From NCBI GenBank assembly GCA_963920525.1, contig OY986435.1, positions 224,118,399 through 224,182,398 on the forward strand: a stretch of 64,000 bases of DNA, read 5' to 3'. The stretch's first letter is position 1, and the number at the start of each line of letters is the position of its first letter. Source of the stretch: Dichetophora obliterata (Eukaryota > Arthropoda > Insecta > Diptera > Sciomyzidae). Below are positions 23,590-37,055 of the stretch, piece by piece. Made by a program: the position numbers and the translations under genes. The notes beneath the pieces are model-generated. The model was not told the DNA's origin. It searched no databases and worked only from the letters and a program-made list of their open reading frames with translations.

Positions 23590-25328
23590 GTGTAAAAATT
23601 TTTTTTTAAATTAATTTTTTAGAGTGTATGTTCTCATTTATTTTTTATCTAAGTATCATCTAAGCCATCACTTTCAAGTATTTAACTTTGAAGCTTTTTT
23701 CACTTATTATATTTAATCTTAAATTTATCGGGTATATGCTCATGTGAAATTAATGACAAAGAAAATTAAGGGTCTGGTAACGAAAGCCATAAGTTTGGTT
23801 CGAGAATCTTTGAAGACTTTATTCTTGCTGCTGTTGTTGGCTGCATCAACAAACTTTAAGTACAAAACTTCTAGCCGTTTAAACTTTTTTTACTGACTTT
23901 GTTCTTTCAACTTAATAAATAAATGCACTTGGCAAACAGAACAAAAACAAATATCACAACAACAACCACAAAGTCTTCTAGCAACCAATGCAGCACGAGG
24001 CAACATCAATAAACCCAACTGTTACAGGACTTGCTAGAACTTTCAAAGACTCTGATAGCTTAATGTGATTTTTAAAAGCAAAATTGTAAATTATATCTGA
24101 AAACTTTACACGTATGTACATATGAGCGAGCCTATATATAGCTAAAACGTGGGAATATCAATGTTTTTTTAAGCTATATTTGTTTAACTATTTCATTACT
24201 ATTTTACTGAATAACTATCAGTAAAATAATCCCTACAATTTCAGATAAAAGATTAGTTTAAGCTCATGCATAAAAATTAACTGCTTCAAAGCAGCTTTAA
24301 CATTTTTTTTGTTATTTTGCAACAGCTTGTAAACGATGTCCCTTTTGGTTATAAAAAAAGTTTACTGAAAAGTCATTTGCATTCTTTTGTTTTTCATGCA
24401 ATAAACATGACATACCTGATAGCATCAAAGTGTTTGTAACTTCATTTGGAGCATGTGTTTGTTTTAAAATTTTATTACATTAACAATACTGTTTTTTATT
24501 AAATGAAAAACTTAAATAAAAATTCAAATAAAACTTTTTTTGTGGAAATTATTATAAAGAAACACTATGGGTCGTTTTATTCACTTTTTATAACTCGAGC
24601 TAACTTGAGCAGTTTCAATAACTTCTGTTAACTTGACTATTTTTACAACTTGCGAAGTTAAATATTTTAATTTCTGATGTTAAAATTTCATTTCATTCAG
24701 TTCAAGTTTAAATATTATATGTTGAAGTTAAGTCAAATTATAAATACTTAAAATATAAAACATCCCAGGGAATTTTTTGATATTTGATGGGAAATTAGAA
24801 AATAAATGACTTTTATAACATATGAAATAGAAATTTGCTGATGTTGAAAGCAACGCAATGTCAAAAAAATATTTTGTTATTAAAATATGTGTGTGCAGAA
24901 TAAAAGAAAGTGATTTCCAAATAATTTGGGTTTTTAGTTGACGGTGTTTCGAATGAAGATATGTTTTAATTCACTTCGTTAAATATCGAAGCATGCTTTT
25001 ATGTAGTCTAATAAAAATATTTCTAAAAGACACGCGATTTTATGAACATTTTAAATTAGCCTCTGTTACTATGGCGTGTTTGATATTTTTAGTTCTTATT
25101 TAAAACAATATATAGTTATTTAACAATCGAAAAAATGTTGTTTATAATTTTGTGTTTGTATTTTGATAACAGAGGAGGATAAATTCGAGTCCTTCAAAAT
25201 ATGGTCGACAATTAATCTGAGTTAATCGGCTGGACCAATTTTTAATTAGTTTGGTTTTATTTCGTTTATTAACATGTAAGCCATAAATTATATTTTTTTT
25301 AAGAAATCGACTTTGGCGCCTTCTAGCA
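23590..25328. other. No recognised feature
   Basis: AT-rich, with no coding or repeat structure that I could support. Confidence 0.35.
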
Positions 25329-28300
25329 TCTATATATATAAAAATGGATGTATGTATGTGGGTATGTGGGTATGTGGGTATGTGGGTGGGTATGTGGCTA
25401 TATCACGTATAGACTCCAAAACCGCTGAACCGATCTTTATGAAATTTTCAGGGAAAATAAAGCCACATCTTGTGAGTGTTCCTGTGAGGTTTCGTAATGA
25501 TTGGACAAGGGGGCGTGGTACCTCCCATACAAGCCAAATTTACTCCATCGATCACAAACAAAAAAAAAAAAGAAAAATATCTCACGGTTTCAATCGTAAA
25601 AAACTAAGATTTGGGGATTTTGTTCAGATGGTTACTGTCGGTAACTGTACAAAAAATGGGCGTGGTCGTTATATAAATACCCCCACTTTTTCGAAATCAT
25701 GGCAACTCCGGAGTTCTGCACATTTTTACAGTGAAACTTGCTCTTTAGGTGCTCCAAGAGACGAACACAATTTATAAATGTTTTCACGCTAAAAACTACT
25801 GAACCGATTGACCTGAAATTTTAGCAGTCGATTTGTTTCAGGTACGAGATGGTTGAGGAAACAAATTTGCCACACCTCCCTTTTACCGCCCCCAAATCAA
25901 TAAAAATGTTATATTTCAGTCGGTTTGGGTCGTATATGGCTAAAATTTTGTAATTTAGTATGTACGGTTACTGTCGACAACTGTCCTAAAAATGGGTTTC
26001 CACGCCCCCTTTTACCGCCCACAAATAAATGAAAATGGTTTATTTCAGACGGTTTTGGTCGTATAAGACTTAAATTTGTTACTTTGGTTTGTGAAGTTAC
26101 TGACAGTAACTGTACGAAAAATTGGTTTCCACGCCCCCTTTTGCGCCCACAAATCAGTGAAAATGCTATATTTCATGCAGTTTTGGCCGTATGAGACTAA
26201 CATATGATACTTAAGTTTGTATGGTTACTTTCGGCAATTGTACTAAAAAAGGGCGTCAGCGCTATATAGCCACACCCACTTTTTAAGAAACCATCAAAAT
26301 TGACTACTGGGTCGATTGAGCTAAAATGTTGGCTTAGTTTGTACGGTTACTGTTAGCAACTGTACTAAAAATTGGTCTCCACGCCCCCCTTTTACCGCCC
26401 ACAAACCAATGAAAACGTTTTATTTCAACGGTTTGGGTCGTATTAGACAAAAATTTTGTAATTCAGTACATATGGTTACTCTCGGCAAGTGCACTAAAAA
26501 TAGGCCTGCCCTACTTTAGTTAAACTCACTTTTCGGGGAGTTAGCGTCCAGTGAAGTAAAGTGCGCCAGGCTTAACCTAAATTGAGCTGAAATTTGGGCA
26601 GTCGATTTGTTTCGATTACGAGATGGCTCAAGGGAAACATTTTACCGCTTGCAAAACAACAAAAATGCTATATTTCGCAGGGTTTTGATCGTATTAGACT
26701 AAAATGTGGTTATTTAGTGCACATGGCTACTTTCGGCAGCTGTACTGAAAATGGTGAATATATTTGACATTTCTTGACATTTTTGTGTATAGCAGTAAGG
26801 CGGTCTGTGGCAGAACAACGTTTGCCGAGGAGATAGATTGTTCCTGTGAGGTTTGGTAACGTTTGGACGAGGGGGCGTGGTTCCTCCCATACAAGCCAAA
26901 TTTGCGCTATCGACCACAAACCAAATAAGGGATATATATCAGACGGTTTCGATCGTAAAAACTAAGATATTATCATTTTGTTCAGATGGTAACTGTCAGT
27001 AACTGTACAAAAATAACTTTTTCGTCGCAATATATATACGCTCACTTTTTCGAAATCATGGCAATTCCGGAGTTCTACACATTTTTATACTGAAACTTGC
27101 TGTGTAGGTGCTCCAAGAGGCAGTCACGATACATAAATGTTTTCACGCCCACTTTTAGTGCCCACAAATCAATATCTGTACATATAAAAATGAATCGTGA
27201 TTTGTTCGGATGCTTAAAACTTGAAAACGACTAGACCAAATAGGATACTTCCTTCTACTGGTTTGTTCGTAACTGCTACGCAAAGGTTTAGGAAAAAAGT
27301 AATGCCACACCCCTTTTATCGCCCACAAATCAATAAAAATGCTATATTTAAGAAGGTTTTGGTCGTATTAAATTAAAATTTGGTAAATAAGTTCTTATGA
27401 TGACTGTCACTAACTTTAATAAAAACGGGCGTTGTCACACTTCATATACGCCTACTTTTGGAAATATCACAATACTCCGAAACTATTGGTCCGATTGAGC
27501 TCAAATTTTGTAAGTGGCTTTGCTTTGAGTACGAGATGGTTTAAGAAGAAATGCCACACCTTTTTTTACCTCCCATTAATATAAAAACAATTTGTGTTAT
27601 CGAATAGCGTTATGGGTTGCACAGCTTAGAAATTCGGTATTCGACCACAATTTAGACGTACCGTTTCAGTGATGAAATTTTATGGGAGTTGGACAAGGGG
27701 GAGGGGCACCTCTCATACAACCCAAATTGGTGATATCGAATAGCTTTGAATTTATAGGAATTCAGCTTTGGAATTCAGTTTTTGACCTCGTTTTACACAT
27801 GCAGTTTCAATGATTTTTTTTATGGGCGTTGGACAGGGAGGCCTGACATCTCCCTTACATCCCAAATTTTCAATATCGAATTGCTTTGAAGTTATAGGTT
27901 GACAGCGTAAGAAATCGGTATTCGACCTAAATTTATACATGCACTTTCATTTCTTACATTTTATGGGCGTAGGGGAAAGGGGAGTGACACTTCCCATACA
28001 ACCCAACTTTGTGCTATCAAATAGCTTTGGAGTTATAGGTCGCACAGCATCGGAATTCAGTATTTGACCAAAATTTACGCATGCAGATTTACTGATAAAA
28101 ATTTTTAGAGTTTGTCGGGGGGCGTGGCACCTCCAACTTAACCCAAATTTGCGATATCGAATAGCTTTGGAGTTATAGGTAACTTAGCCTCAGAATTCAG
28201 TATTCGACCTCAATTTACACATGCAGTTTCATTGGTTAAATTTTATGGGCGTAAGGAAAAGGGCAGTGGCACCTCCCATACAACCTAAATTTGTGCTATC

Positions 28301-28578
28301 GAATAGTTTTGGAGATATATGTCGCACAGTTTTGGAATTCGGTATTCAACCTCCATGTACACATGCAGTTTAATTGATTACATTCTATGAGCGGTGATCA
28401 AGAGGGCGTGGCACTTCCTATACAACCCTAATTTGTTATATCGAATGGCTTTGTGGATATAGGTCCCACAGTCTCGGAATTCAGTATTCTACCTCAATTT
28501 AGACATGCTGTTTAACTGATAACATTTTATGGGCGTTTGAATAGGGAGAGTGGCAGCAACGCGCCGGGTTTCAGCTAG
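25329..28578 (+). mobile_element. Helitron-like element, long copy with tandem units
   Basis: Starts TCTATATATATAAAAATGG after A and ends GCAACGCGCCGGGTTTCAGCTAG before T, fitting Helitron termini. The 5' half contains degenerate repeats of about 130 bp built on ACCGCCCACAAATCAATAAA and GTCGTATTAGACTAAAATTT. The 3' half has about seven units of roughly 140 bp built on ATTTTATGGGCG, GGCACCTCCCATACAACC and ATCGAATAGCTTTGGAGTTAT. No Rep/helicase ORF is present, so it is non-autonomous. The frame at 25313-25777 is repeat-derived. Confidence 0.65.
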
Positions 28579-28885
28579 TATAAGCACAAAACTAATATTA
28601 CAAAAAGAGTTTCTTTATGTTGACTTCAAACTAAATTACGTTAAAATAAACTCGACTATGATGTATAATAAAATAACTTGAAAATAAATAGCTAAAAATT
28701 TAAATTTTTCCCGCTTGAGGTTCTAGAAATCTACTTTAAGTGCAATCTTTAAACGCACTTTTTTGGAACATTATTTTTCACACGACGTGCAATATAGTTC
28801 AGCTCTTTGCAATTTGACATAGCTTTCTTTTAGAAAACTGTTTTTAACCGTTTTTTTATTTTTTATAAGCTCTTATTTAACTTGC

Positions 28886-29160
28886 TTCGTTGGTATGTAT
28901 GTATGTCCTAAAAACGTGCAAGCCATTTTTCGACAACTTGTTGGTATCCGATAAAATTGAAATTTAGCATACATATGTAAGTCCGGTAACAATGCAATAT
29001 TATGAAACAATTTTTTGCCACACCCCTTTTACCGCCCACAAATCAATAAAAATGCTTTATCTCTAGAACTACTGGGCCGATTCAGCTAAAATGTTGGCAG
29101 TAAACTTCCTTCGAGTAGAGGATAATTAAGGAAATTTTTTTGCCACTCCCCTTTTTTTTT
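28886..29160 (+). repeat. Helitron-like 5' fragment
   Basis: Contains GGTATGTATGTATGT followed by ACCGCCCACAAATCAATAAA, as in the element just upstream. It lacks the CTAG end. The following 29161-29866 holds nothing I recognise. Confidence 0.5.
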
Positions 29161-29866
29161 GGATTCGCCCGGAGGTATGAATCTTCCAAAGATACGTATA
29201 CCCGACCTATACGCATGCACCATTTACACTCTAGAACCTGCCCGGATCAGACCGGGACAGACAGAATGCACCTACGTACTAAACATACCTCCAATTGGCA
29301 ATTAGGATTTTCCACTAAGCACATTACTTGGCCTTTCAGCGGAATTTAAAAATTTAATTTATAACAAACGCGTATTTAAGTATATTTAATTCTAAATAAA
29401 TAAGCAACATCGAATTAAATTATAGTGATTATTAATTTAAGGTACTCGAAAAACAATCCTGATTTCAAAAACAATCCAAAACACTAAACTCATTTTAACT
29501 GGTTTGCGGCCATTGTCCAACCCAAGGACCTACGTGGAAATGAGATAAAGCTCATATCCGCCAAATCAAAATCCCAATTAGTTGGATATGCATTTGGGCC
29601 AACGCAAGCATAAACTTGTGTGGAAAAGAGATATACTCTGGCACACCAATCCAGGCGATAGTGTGAGTTCAGTCTAATTGCAAATCAGGAAACCACGTGA
29701 GCACGTAAATCCCAATTCGATTTAAAATTAAAATATTGAATACTTAAAAGTAAGTTTTAAAAACGATTTATATTTGATGGTGCTTACTTTATAAAACATA
29801 ATATCGAGACAAAAAGGAGAAACAGAACAATCGCAATTACCAATATTGCATTGTTATAAAACTGCG

Positions 29867-30300
29867 TTAGGTATAATAGGATGAAGTTAAATTGATAGAA
29901 TTATTTAAATGTAATATTATTTTCTGTTTTAAGACATTTACCGAATCAGAAAAATTAATCACGTTGAAGTTATCATTGAAATCATTACACATACATCGTA
30001 AAGGTTCATGAAGAGCGTAATTAGAACTGCACTGACTCAACTTGAAAAACAGAAAATGTCTAGTTCCTCTCCTTGGGATGTTAAAATTTAGAGCTGAGAT
30101 GAGATATTCCGACTTAATCTCGCCACGAAGTAATTTATACAGAAACATGACATTAAGCATCATTCTTCTGCTTCTTAGGGAAGGTAGTAAAATAATTTTA
30201 AGGCGTATTTCGCACGATGGAAGCATAATATTGGGGTTCGAACGACTTTGACGTAAAGCAAAAAGTAAAAACTGTTTTTGAACGGATTCTATGGTGGTTG
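29867..30300 (-). pseudogene. Jockey-like non-LTR RT C-terminal fragment
   Basis: The minus-strand frame, open from about 30300, includes SIESVQKQFLLFALRQ and LPSLRSRRMMLNVMFLYKLL, then ends in LNNSINLTSSYYT. The IESVQKRFL...LPSLxxRR pattern is the thumb and post-RT region of insect Jockey-like elements. The element is 5'-truncated where the LTR element begins. No N-terminal domains remain. Confidence 0.65.
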
Positions 30301-30309
30301 GCGAAACCC

Positions 30310-31369
30310 CTTACAGTCCTTTAAGAGGGGAAGATGGAAGCGTGTCCAAAATCAACTCTAAGAGAATAGAAATTAACTTAAATTAAAAAGCACTTGAAGC
30401 ATTTACAAAACTTAAATCTTCTCTCACAACAGAAGAAGTCATGCTTTCATATCCAGAATATTCGAAAGAATTTCAACGAGTGTGTAAATGTCTCTCATGG
30501 GCGCTTCCAATTACGCGATCGGAGCAGTTTTAGCTCAAAATGACAGACCTATTACATTCATTTCCCGTACTTTAAGTAGCGCAGAAGAACATTACGCTAC
30601 AAACGAAAAGGAGATGCTAGCGATTATTTGGTCACTAAACAATCTGCGAAACTATCTCTATGGATCAACAAAATTAAAAATATTTACGGACCACCAACCC
30701 TTAACTTACGTTCTTAGCAATAGAAATAATAATAACAAGATGAAAAGATTGAAGGCAATACTAGAAGAGTACAACTACAAACTCCTCTACAAACCAGGGA
30801 AATCATACGTAGTCGCAGACGCCCTCTTAAGGCCACCACAAGTTAATCTTTTATCAATTTCAAATGAAGACGAAACCGACACACTGACAGGTACAATACA
30901 TAGCAACGACAGTTCATCCCAAAACCCGATACCCGTATCGAAAGAATCGATAAATGTTTATAAAAACCAAATTTTCTTCAAACTAGACGACACACCCTCA
31001 TACCAATTCCAAATTATATTTCCAACGTATCACAGACACACCATTACAGAAATAGAGTTTAATCACGACAATTTAATAAATCTTCTCAAGAGTTACCTCA
31101 ATTCATCTGTTACCAACGGTATCAACACTGACGAACGTACCTTAGGTAAATTACAAGAGATTTACCCAATGCATTTCAGAAACTATAGAATTATATTTAC
31201 ACGTCATACAGTCACCGACCTTACTAGCGAAATGGACCAAGACAACGAAATTCTCGAAGAACACAAACGAGCTCATAAGAACGGACGCGAAAACAAAGCG
31301 CAACTACTCACAAATTTCTACTTTCCAAAAATGCAAGCGAAAATCGACCGAATCGTTAAACAATGTTAA
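30310..31369 (+). pseudogene. Errantivirus pol remnant: RNase H and start of integrase
   Basis: The longest open part (30488-31369) carries RNase H landmarks. These are the NEKEMLAIIW glutamate, the TDHQPLTY aspartate and the VADAL aspartate near residue 117. The first catalytic aspartate, expected just before ASNYAIGAVLAQ, lies in a region broken by a frameshift near 30488 and reads as glycine. The end of the frame enters the integrase HHCC finger and is cut by a frameshift and stop at 31369. Upstream, 30310-30487 holds the RT connection region in another frame. Confidence 0.75.
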
Positions 31370-31976
31370 CAATCGTTAAAGTATGCAAGGAACAGAAATA
31401 CGAACGACATCCTCCAAAACCATTATTACTAGCTACCCCAATTCCCCAATACGCAGTAGAAATAGTTCACCTAGACATTTACCACACGCACAAACACAAA
31501 ATACTAACAGCCATAGACAAATTTTCAAAATACGCGCAGTTAGAATAATTAATTCTAGAGCAACTCAAGATTTAATACAGCCTTTAAAAGAAATCTTAAT
31601 GAGTTATGGCGTAGCAGAAAAAATTGTAATAGATAATGAGAAAGCATTAAGTTCTGCTTCCAGTACACATTTATTAAAAGACCAGTATAATATAGAAATT
31701 TTTAAAGCTCCTCCCTATACTAGCACAATCAATGGCCAAATCGAGAGATTTCATTCTACCTTAGGTGAGATTATGCAATGTGTTAAGGCAGAAAGAATTC
31801 ACACGTCATTTCAAGATGTATTAGATCAGTCAATTTATAAATATAACTACTCAATCCACTCTACAACACAACAAAAACCCGTTGAAGCATTTTTTGGTAG
31901 ACGAGTCACTACCAATCCACAGCAAATAGAACAAGCTAGAAATTAAAACATATAGAAACTAACATACAGATCTTAA
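31370..31976 (+). pseudogene. Errantivirus integrase core remnant
   Basis: Two overlapping frames (31363-31548 and 31383-31946) together hold the rest of the zinc finger and the catalytic core. Visible parts include HLDIYHTH with AIDKFSKYAQ, then VIDNEKAL, then INGQIERFHSTLGE, which supply the acidic residues of a DDE integrase. At least two frameshifts are present. The C-terminal part is separated by the Helitron-like insertion and resumes at 34251. Confidence 0.75.
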
Positions 31977-34250
31977 TCTATATAAATAAAAATCAAATGT
32001 CGTTCGTTGGTAATTGCATCAGTTGAGAACGGCTGAACCGATTTGGATAATTTTTTTTTTTAAATGTTCGTAATAGTCCAACTTAGGTTTTTACGGAAAG
32101 AAAAATTGACCACGCCCACTTTGCGCCCACTTTTTTTGATTTATCTAAAATCGGAAAACGGCTGGACCGATTTGGATAATTTTTTTTTTTAATGTTCATA
32201 GTAATCCAATTTAAGTTTTGTCGGAAAGAAAAATTGACCACGCCCTCTTTTGCGCCAACTTTTTTCAATTTATCTAAAATCGGAAAACGGCTGGACCGAT
32301 TTGGATAATTTTTTTTTCAAATGTTCGTAGTAATCCAATTTAAGTGTTTACTGAAAGAAAAATTGACCACGCCCACTTTTGCGCCCACTGTTTTGATATC
32401 TATAAATATAAAATTAAGTGGCAAAACTTCCTGTTCGCATACTCCTCCTAGACGGCTTGCCCGATTTCAATGAAATTTTCAGGGGTGTTTGGGGTCTGTG
32501 TGGAGGGTGCACATAAGAAATTGCATGTGTGTATCTTTGCAGGTTTTGTACCACACCCCCTTTTGTCGCCCACAAATCAATAAAAATGCTGTATTTAAGA
32601 CGGTTTTGGTCGTATGAAATCAAAATTTGGTAAATAAGTTCGTATGATAACTATAATTAACTTTGAAAAAATGGGCGTGGTCACAATTCATCTACGCCTA
32701 CTTTAAAGAAAATATCAAAATACTTCGAAACCATTGGTCTGATTGAGCTCAAATTTTGTAAGTACGCTTTGATTTGAGTACGAGATGGTTTAAGGGGCAA
32801 TGCCACACCCCCTTTTACCTCCCACATATAAAAAAAAAATTGTTGTTATCGAATAGCTTTAGTTAGAGTTATGGGTCGCACAGCTTAGAAATTCGGTATT
32901 CGACCACAATTTAGACGTACCGTTTCTGTGATGAAATTTTATGGGAGTGGACAAGGGGGAGGGGCACCTCCGATACAACCCAAATTTGTGATATCGAATA
33001 GCTTTGAAGTTATAGGAATTCATCTTTGGAATTCAGTTTTTGACCTCAATTTACACATGCAGTTTCAATGGTTTTATTTTATGGGCTTTGGACAGGGAGG
33101 CGTGACATCTCCCTTACAACCCAAATTTGCGATATCGTATTGCTTTGAAGTTATAGGTTGACAGCGTAAGAATTCGGTATTCGACCTAAATTTATACATG
33201 CATTTTCAAAACTTACATTTTGTCGTCGTAGGGCAAAGGGGAGTGGCACTTCCCATACAACCCAACTTTGTGCTATCAAATAGTTTTAGAGTTATAAGTC
33301 GTACAACGCCGAAATTCAGTATTCGACCTCAATATAAACATTCAGTTTCATTGATTCAATGTATGTTCATTGGTAAGAGGGGCGTGGCACCTCCCATTTA
33401 ACGTAAATTTTCGATATTGAATATCAGCGTCACAATTCAGTATTCGGCCCCAATTTATACATGCAGTTTCATTAATTACATTTTATGGGCGTACGACAAG
33501 GGGGCGTGAAACCTCCTATTTGGCCCAAATTAGAGATATCAAATAGCATTGGGGTTATAGGTCTCACAGCTTTGGAATTCAGTATTGGACCTCAATGTAC
33601 ACATGCAGTTTCATTGATAACATTTTATGAGCGTTGATCAAGGGGGAGTGGCACCTCCCATACTACGAAAATTTGTGATATCGAATAGCTTTGTAGTTCA
33701 AGGTCGCACAGCGTCGGAACTCAGTATTCGACCAAAATTTACGCTTGCAGATTTACTGATTTTTTAGAAATTTTTTAGAGTTTGTCGGGGAGGGCGTGAC
33801 ACCTCCAATTTAACCCAAATTTGCGATATCGAATAGATTTGGAGTTATAGGTAACTCAGCCTCAAAATTCAGTATTCGACCTCAATGTACTCATGCAGTT
33901 TCATTGCTAAAATTTTATGGGCGTAGGGAAAAGGAGAGTGGCACCTCCCATACAATCAAAATTTGTGCTATCGAATAGTTTTGGAGTTATATGTCGCACA
34001 GTTTTGGAATTCGGTATTCGACCTCCATGTAGACATCCAGTTTAATTGATTACATTTTATTAGCGGTGATGAAGAGAGAGTGGCACTTCCTATACAACCC
34101 AAATTTGTTATATCGAATAGCTTTGTGGATATAGGTCGCACAGTCTCAGAATTCAGTATTTGACCGCAATTTAGACATGTTGTTTAACTGATAACATTTT
34201 ATGGGCGTTTGAATAGGGAGAGTGGCAGTAACGCGCCGGGTTTCAGCTAG
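31977..34250 (+). mobile_element. Helitron-like element inserted in the LTR element
   Basis: Starts TCTATATAAATAAAAATC after A and ends GTAACGCGCCGGGTTTCAGCTAG before T. The first 420 bp contain three roughly 125-bp units built on CCGATTTGGATAATTTTTTT. A second 5'-like start at about 32399 (TCTATAAATATAAAATTAAG) suggests a nested or composite copy. From 32400 onward the unit order matches the copy at 25329-28578. The reading frame of the host retroelement resumes immediately after 34250, which supports the right boundary. Confidence 0.7.
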
Positions 34251-34436
34251 TTTCCATATAAAAATAGATACAACTTTTGGGACTATAATGAAGAAGAGAT
34301 AGTGTATGTCAAAACCAACAAAAGAATGGGCAATAAACTCTCCATCAGGTATAAAGAAGAAGTTGTAGCCGAAAATAGAAATAGCACCATAGTAACAAAT
34401 TCAGGTAGACTAGTTCACAAAAGACTAATAAGAAAA
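34251..34436 (+). pseudogene. Errantivirus integrase C-terminal tail
   Basis: A short frame following the Helitron-like insertion encodes a basic tail typical of the integrase end. It stops at about 34436, shortly before the env start at 34461. Confidence 0.6.
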
Positions 34437-35005
34437 TGATAATTCTCTTTTAGGAAAAATATGGAAAATTCACTGGAAATAACATACATAATTTTATTGA
34501 GGGTAACCGCAACAACAGTTTTTGCTGACACCCAGATCCTTGACTATACTAATTCACAAGTCATAACCATAGAAACAGGAACAGCTAGACTTCAAAGAGG
34601 CACAATGAAAATTATCCACGTAATTGAACTGGACCAATACAATGACGCTATTACAGACATTGACAAATCAATAAATGACCTTATTTCAACTAAAGATATC
34701 ATTTACCCCTTTCTGAAGCATGACGTCGAACAAGTTAAGAATATTCTAAACGGACTTCAACCGAGACGACTCAAAAGATCCTCAAATATCCTGGGAACCT
34801 CATGGAAATGGCTTGCAGGTTCACCAGACCACGACGTTTTTCAGCTTTAAGACGATAAGACAACCAATTTACTAAAAAAATAATGACAGACAAATCTTTA
34901 TAAAAAAATTAACAATGAACAAGATAAACGAAATTTCCAAAATAACTAATAAAATACTAAGCAACATTCAATCAGCCGAATTGTATAGAAAACAAATTGT
35001 TAGTA

Positions 35006-35929
35006 CAGGGTCCGCCATATAACGTTTTTTTTTTTCAACCAGTGCTTATTTCGTGAATGGTAACACTTAGCTCATGTCTGATTTGACAGATAATAAGTTT
35101 TATCCCTCCGCTAAACGAATATGGTTGTGTATATGCTTGAACAACGCTGGGAAATATTACGACATTACTTTGATGCAGAAGATGCCGATTTTGCAAAAAA
35201 AAAATAATCTTTTCAGATGAAGCTCATCTTGATCTTGGCGGGTATGTAAACAAGCAAAATTGTCGCATTTGGGGCACAGAAAACCCGCACGCATACATTG
35301 AAAAGCCGCTGCACCCAAAACGAGGCACTGTTCGGTGCGGATTTTGGTCCAGAGGCATAATTGGGCCATTTTTCTTCGAAAATGAGCAAGGAGTGGCCGT
35401 TACAGTCAATGGCGATCGTTATCGGGCCATGTTGAAGGAATTTTTGTTCAAAAAAATTGAAGAGGAGGATATTGGCAACATTTGGTTTCAACAGGACGGC
35501 GCTACGTGCCACACAGCCGAAGCTACACTCGATCTTTTGCGCCCTGTTTTTGAAGATCGCATTATCAGCCGCAGAGCTGATGTCGTTTGGCCACCTCGGA
35601 GCTGCGATTTGACACCGTTGGACTATTATTTGTGGGGTGCCCTCAAAGATAAGTGTTACGCCGACAAGCCAGAGACAATTGACGCTTTAAAGGACAATAT
35701 TCGTGAAGCCATTGGTGAAATACAGCTGCACACAATCCATAATGTGCTTAAAAATTGGACCGATCGTGTAGGCTACTGCATGGACAGCCGAGGCAGCCAT
35801 TTGAATAAAATTATTTTCCATTATTAACCGGAAGAATTGTACTTTCAAATAAAAAAAGAAATTTGAGAAAATATTCAGTAGTTTTTTTATAGTATTTAAA
35901 AAAAAAAATGTTATTTGACGGACCCTTAG
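35006..35929 (+). mobile_element. Internally deleted DD41D mariner
   Basis: Starts CAGGGTCCGCCATATAACGTTTTT and ends AAAATGTTATTTGACGGACCCTTAG, flanked by TA at 35004-35005 and 35930-35931. It is inserted in the env remnant. A 5' portion of the transposase is missing. Confidence 0.8.
35121..35827 (+). pseudogene. DD41D transposase deletion derivative
   Basis: The N-terminal start (LEQRWEILRHYF, about 35133-35168) is joined across an A10 run near 35195 to the catalytic region beginning SDEAHLDLGGYVNKQN. About 150 residues of DNA-binding domain are therefore lost and the frame is shifted. The rest is open to a TAA at 35825-35827. It contains WFQQDGATCHTAEA and PPRSCDLTPLDYYLWG, with 41 residues between the last two aspartates. 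It belongs to a different DD41D subfamily from the other two copies, judging by terminal sequences and residue differences. Confidence 0.8.
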
Positions 35930-37055
35930 TATAGATAGAAAATTAAAAATATTAAAAGAAGAATTAATACAAGTAGATTACTCTTTAAAATGGGAAAAAA
36001 ACAAATGTTATTAATTCAATATTATCAATATTATCTAATCTAGAATTAAATATAACTAAACAATTTTTTGAAGAACAGGATATTCCGTTCGTTAATTTAT
36101 TAGAAGCCTTAGAATTTAGGGAAATTAAAATTGCATCAAACTTTTCCACTATTTTATATATTGTTTCATTGCCAAGCACAAAAAAAAACAAATTGTGAAA
36201 AATATCTGATAAAATCAGTAAAGAATGAAAATATCATCATAAAATTACCATTTAAGAATATAATAATGCGTAACGATGAAGTATTAGGAATTAAGAATGA
36301 ATGTAGAACTATTAATAACATATCAATATGTAAGAACTCAAATATTGTAAATATAACTGATTCAGACTGTATTCCAAAATTAATAAAAAACTTAAACTTG
36401 ACCTTAAGCTCGATAAACGATTTTAAACTATCAAACAACTAGAATTTGTATTTAAAATCAAGTATGATTTAAACTATCAAACATTTAGAATTTGTATTTA
36501 AATCATATAAAGTCAACATAATAAATACAGAGGTCATTTAGAAAAAACTTTAATTAATAAAAAACCTTTTATCAATATGCATTAGTAGAAGAGATATCGC
36601 CTAACATACTGCTAATCAACAACCTTGATGGAGAAATTCTAGTGGATAATAGATCTATATCATTGAAAGGAACTTTCCTCATAAGCCACAAGAATTCAAC
36701 GATAGTCATCCAAACCAGACCTATTGGACCAAAGAAATTTCTGCAGCCAAACCACTACGACCAATAAAAGCTCAGTCCAAAAACATAACAAATATCTTCC
36801 AAGAAGCCTTGTCGTTAGATATGCTAAAAGAATTGCATACGACAAATACAGAGAAAATATCAACAATAAAACATAGATACGAACGAGCCTATTGTTCAAT
36901 TTCATCATGATCGTATTTGTCACTAGCCTAATAGTTTACAGGACTTATATTACGAGAAATAAGAAATCAAAGTTACCATTCTGAAAAATAAGGATTCATC
37001 TAAAGATACGGGTCCTAGTGTTATTTATCGCGACAGCGAGGACGCCGCCAAATTT

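Larger units (their letters stand above)
34461..36935 (+). pseudogene. Errantivirus env-type gene, broken
   Basis: An ATG at 34461 starts a 129-residue frame with a hydrophobic signal-like N-terminus and a basic RRLKR-type cleavage site near residue 104. It stops at 34848. Further env-like segments with N-glycosylation sites follow in other frames (about 35935-36440 and 36690-36910), on either side of the mariner at 35006-35929. Multiple stops and frameshifts are present. In intact errantiviruses this gene makes the envelope glycoprotein. This copy cannot. Confidence 0.65.

Noticed and set aside
25313..25777. 154-codon frame starting in a GGGTATGT repeat
   Set aside because: Made of Helitron-like repeat units; codon pattern follows the repeat.
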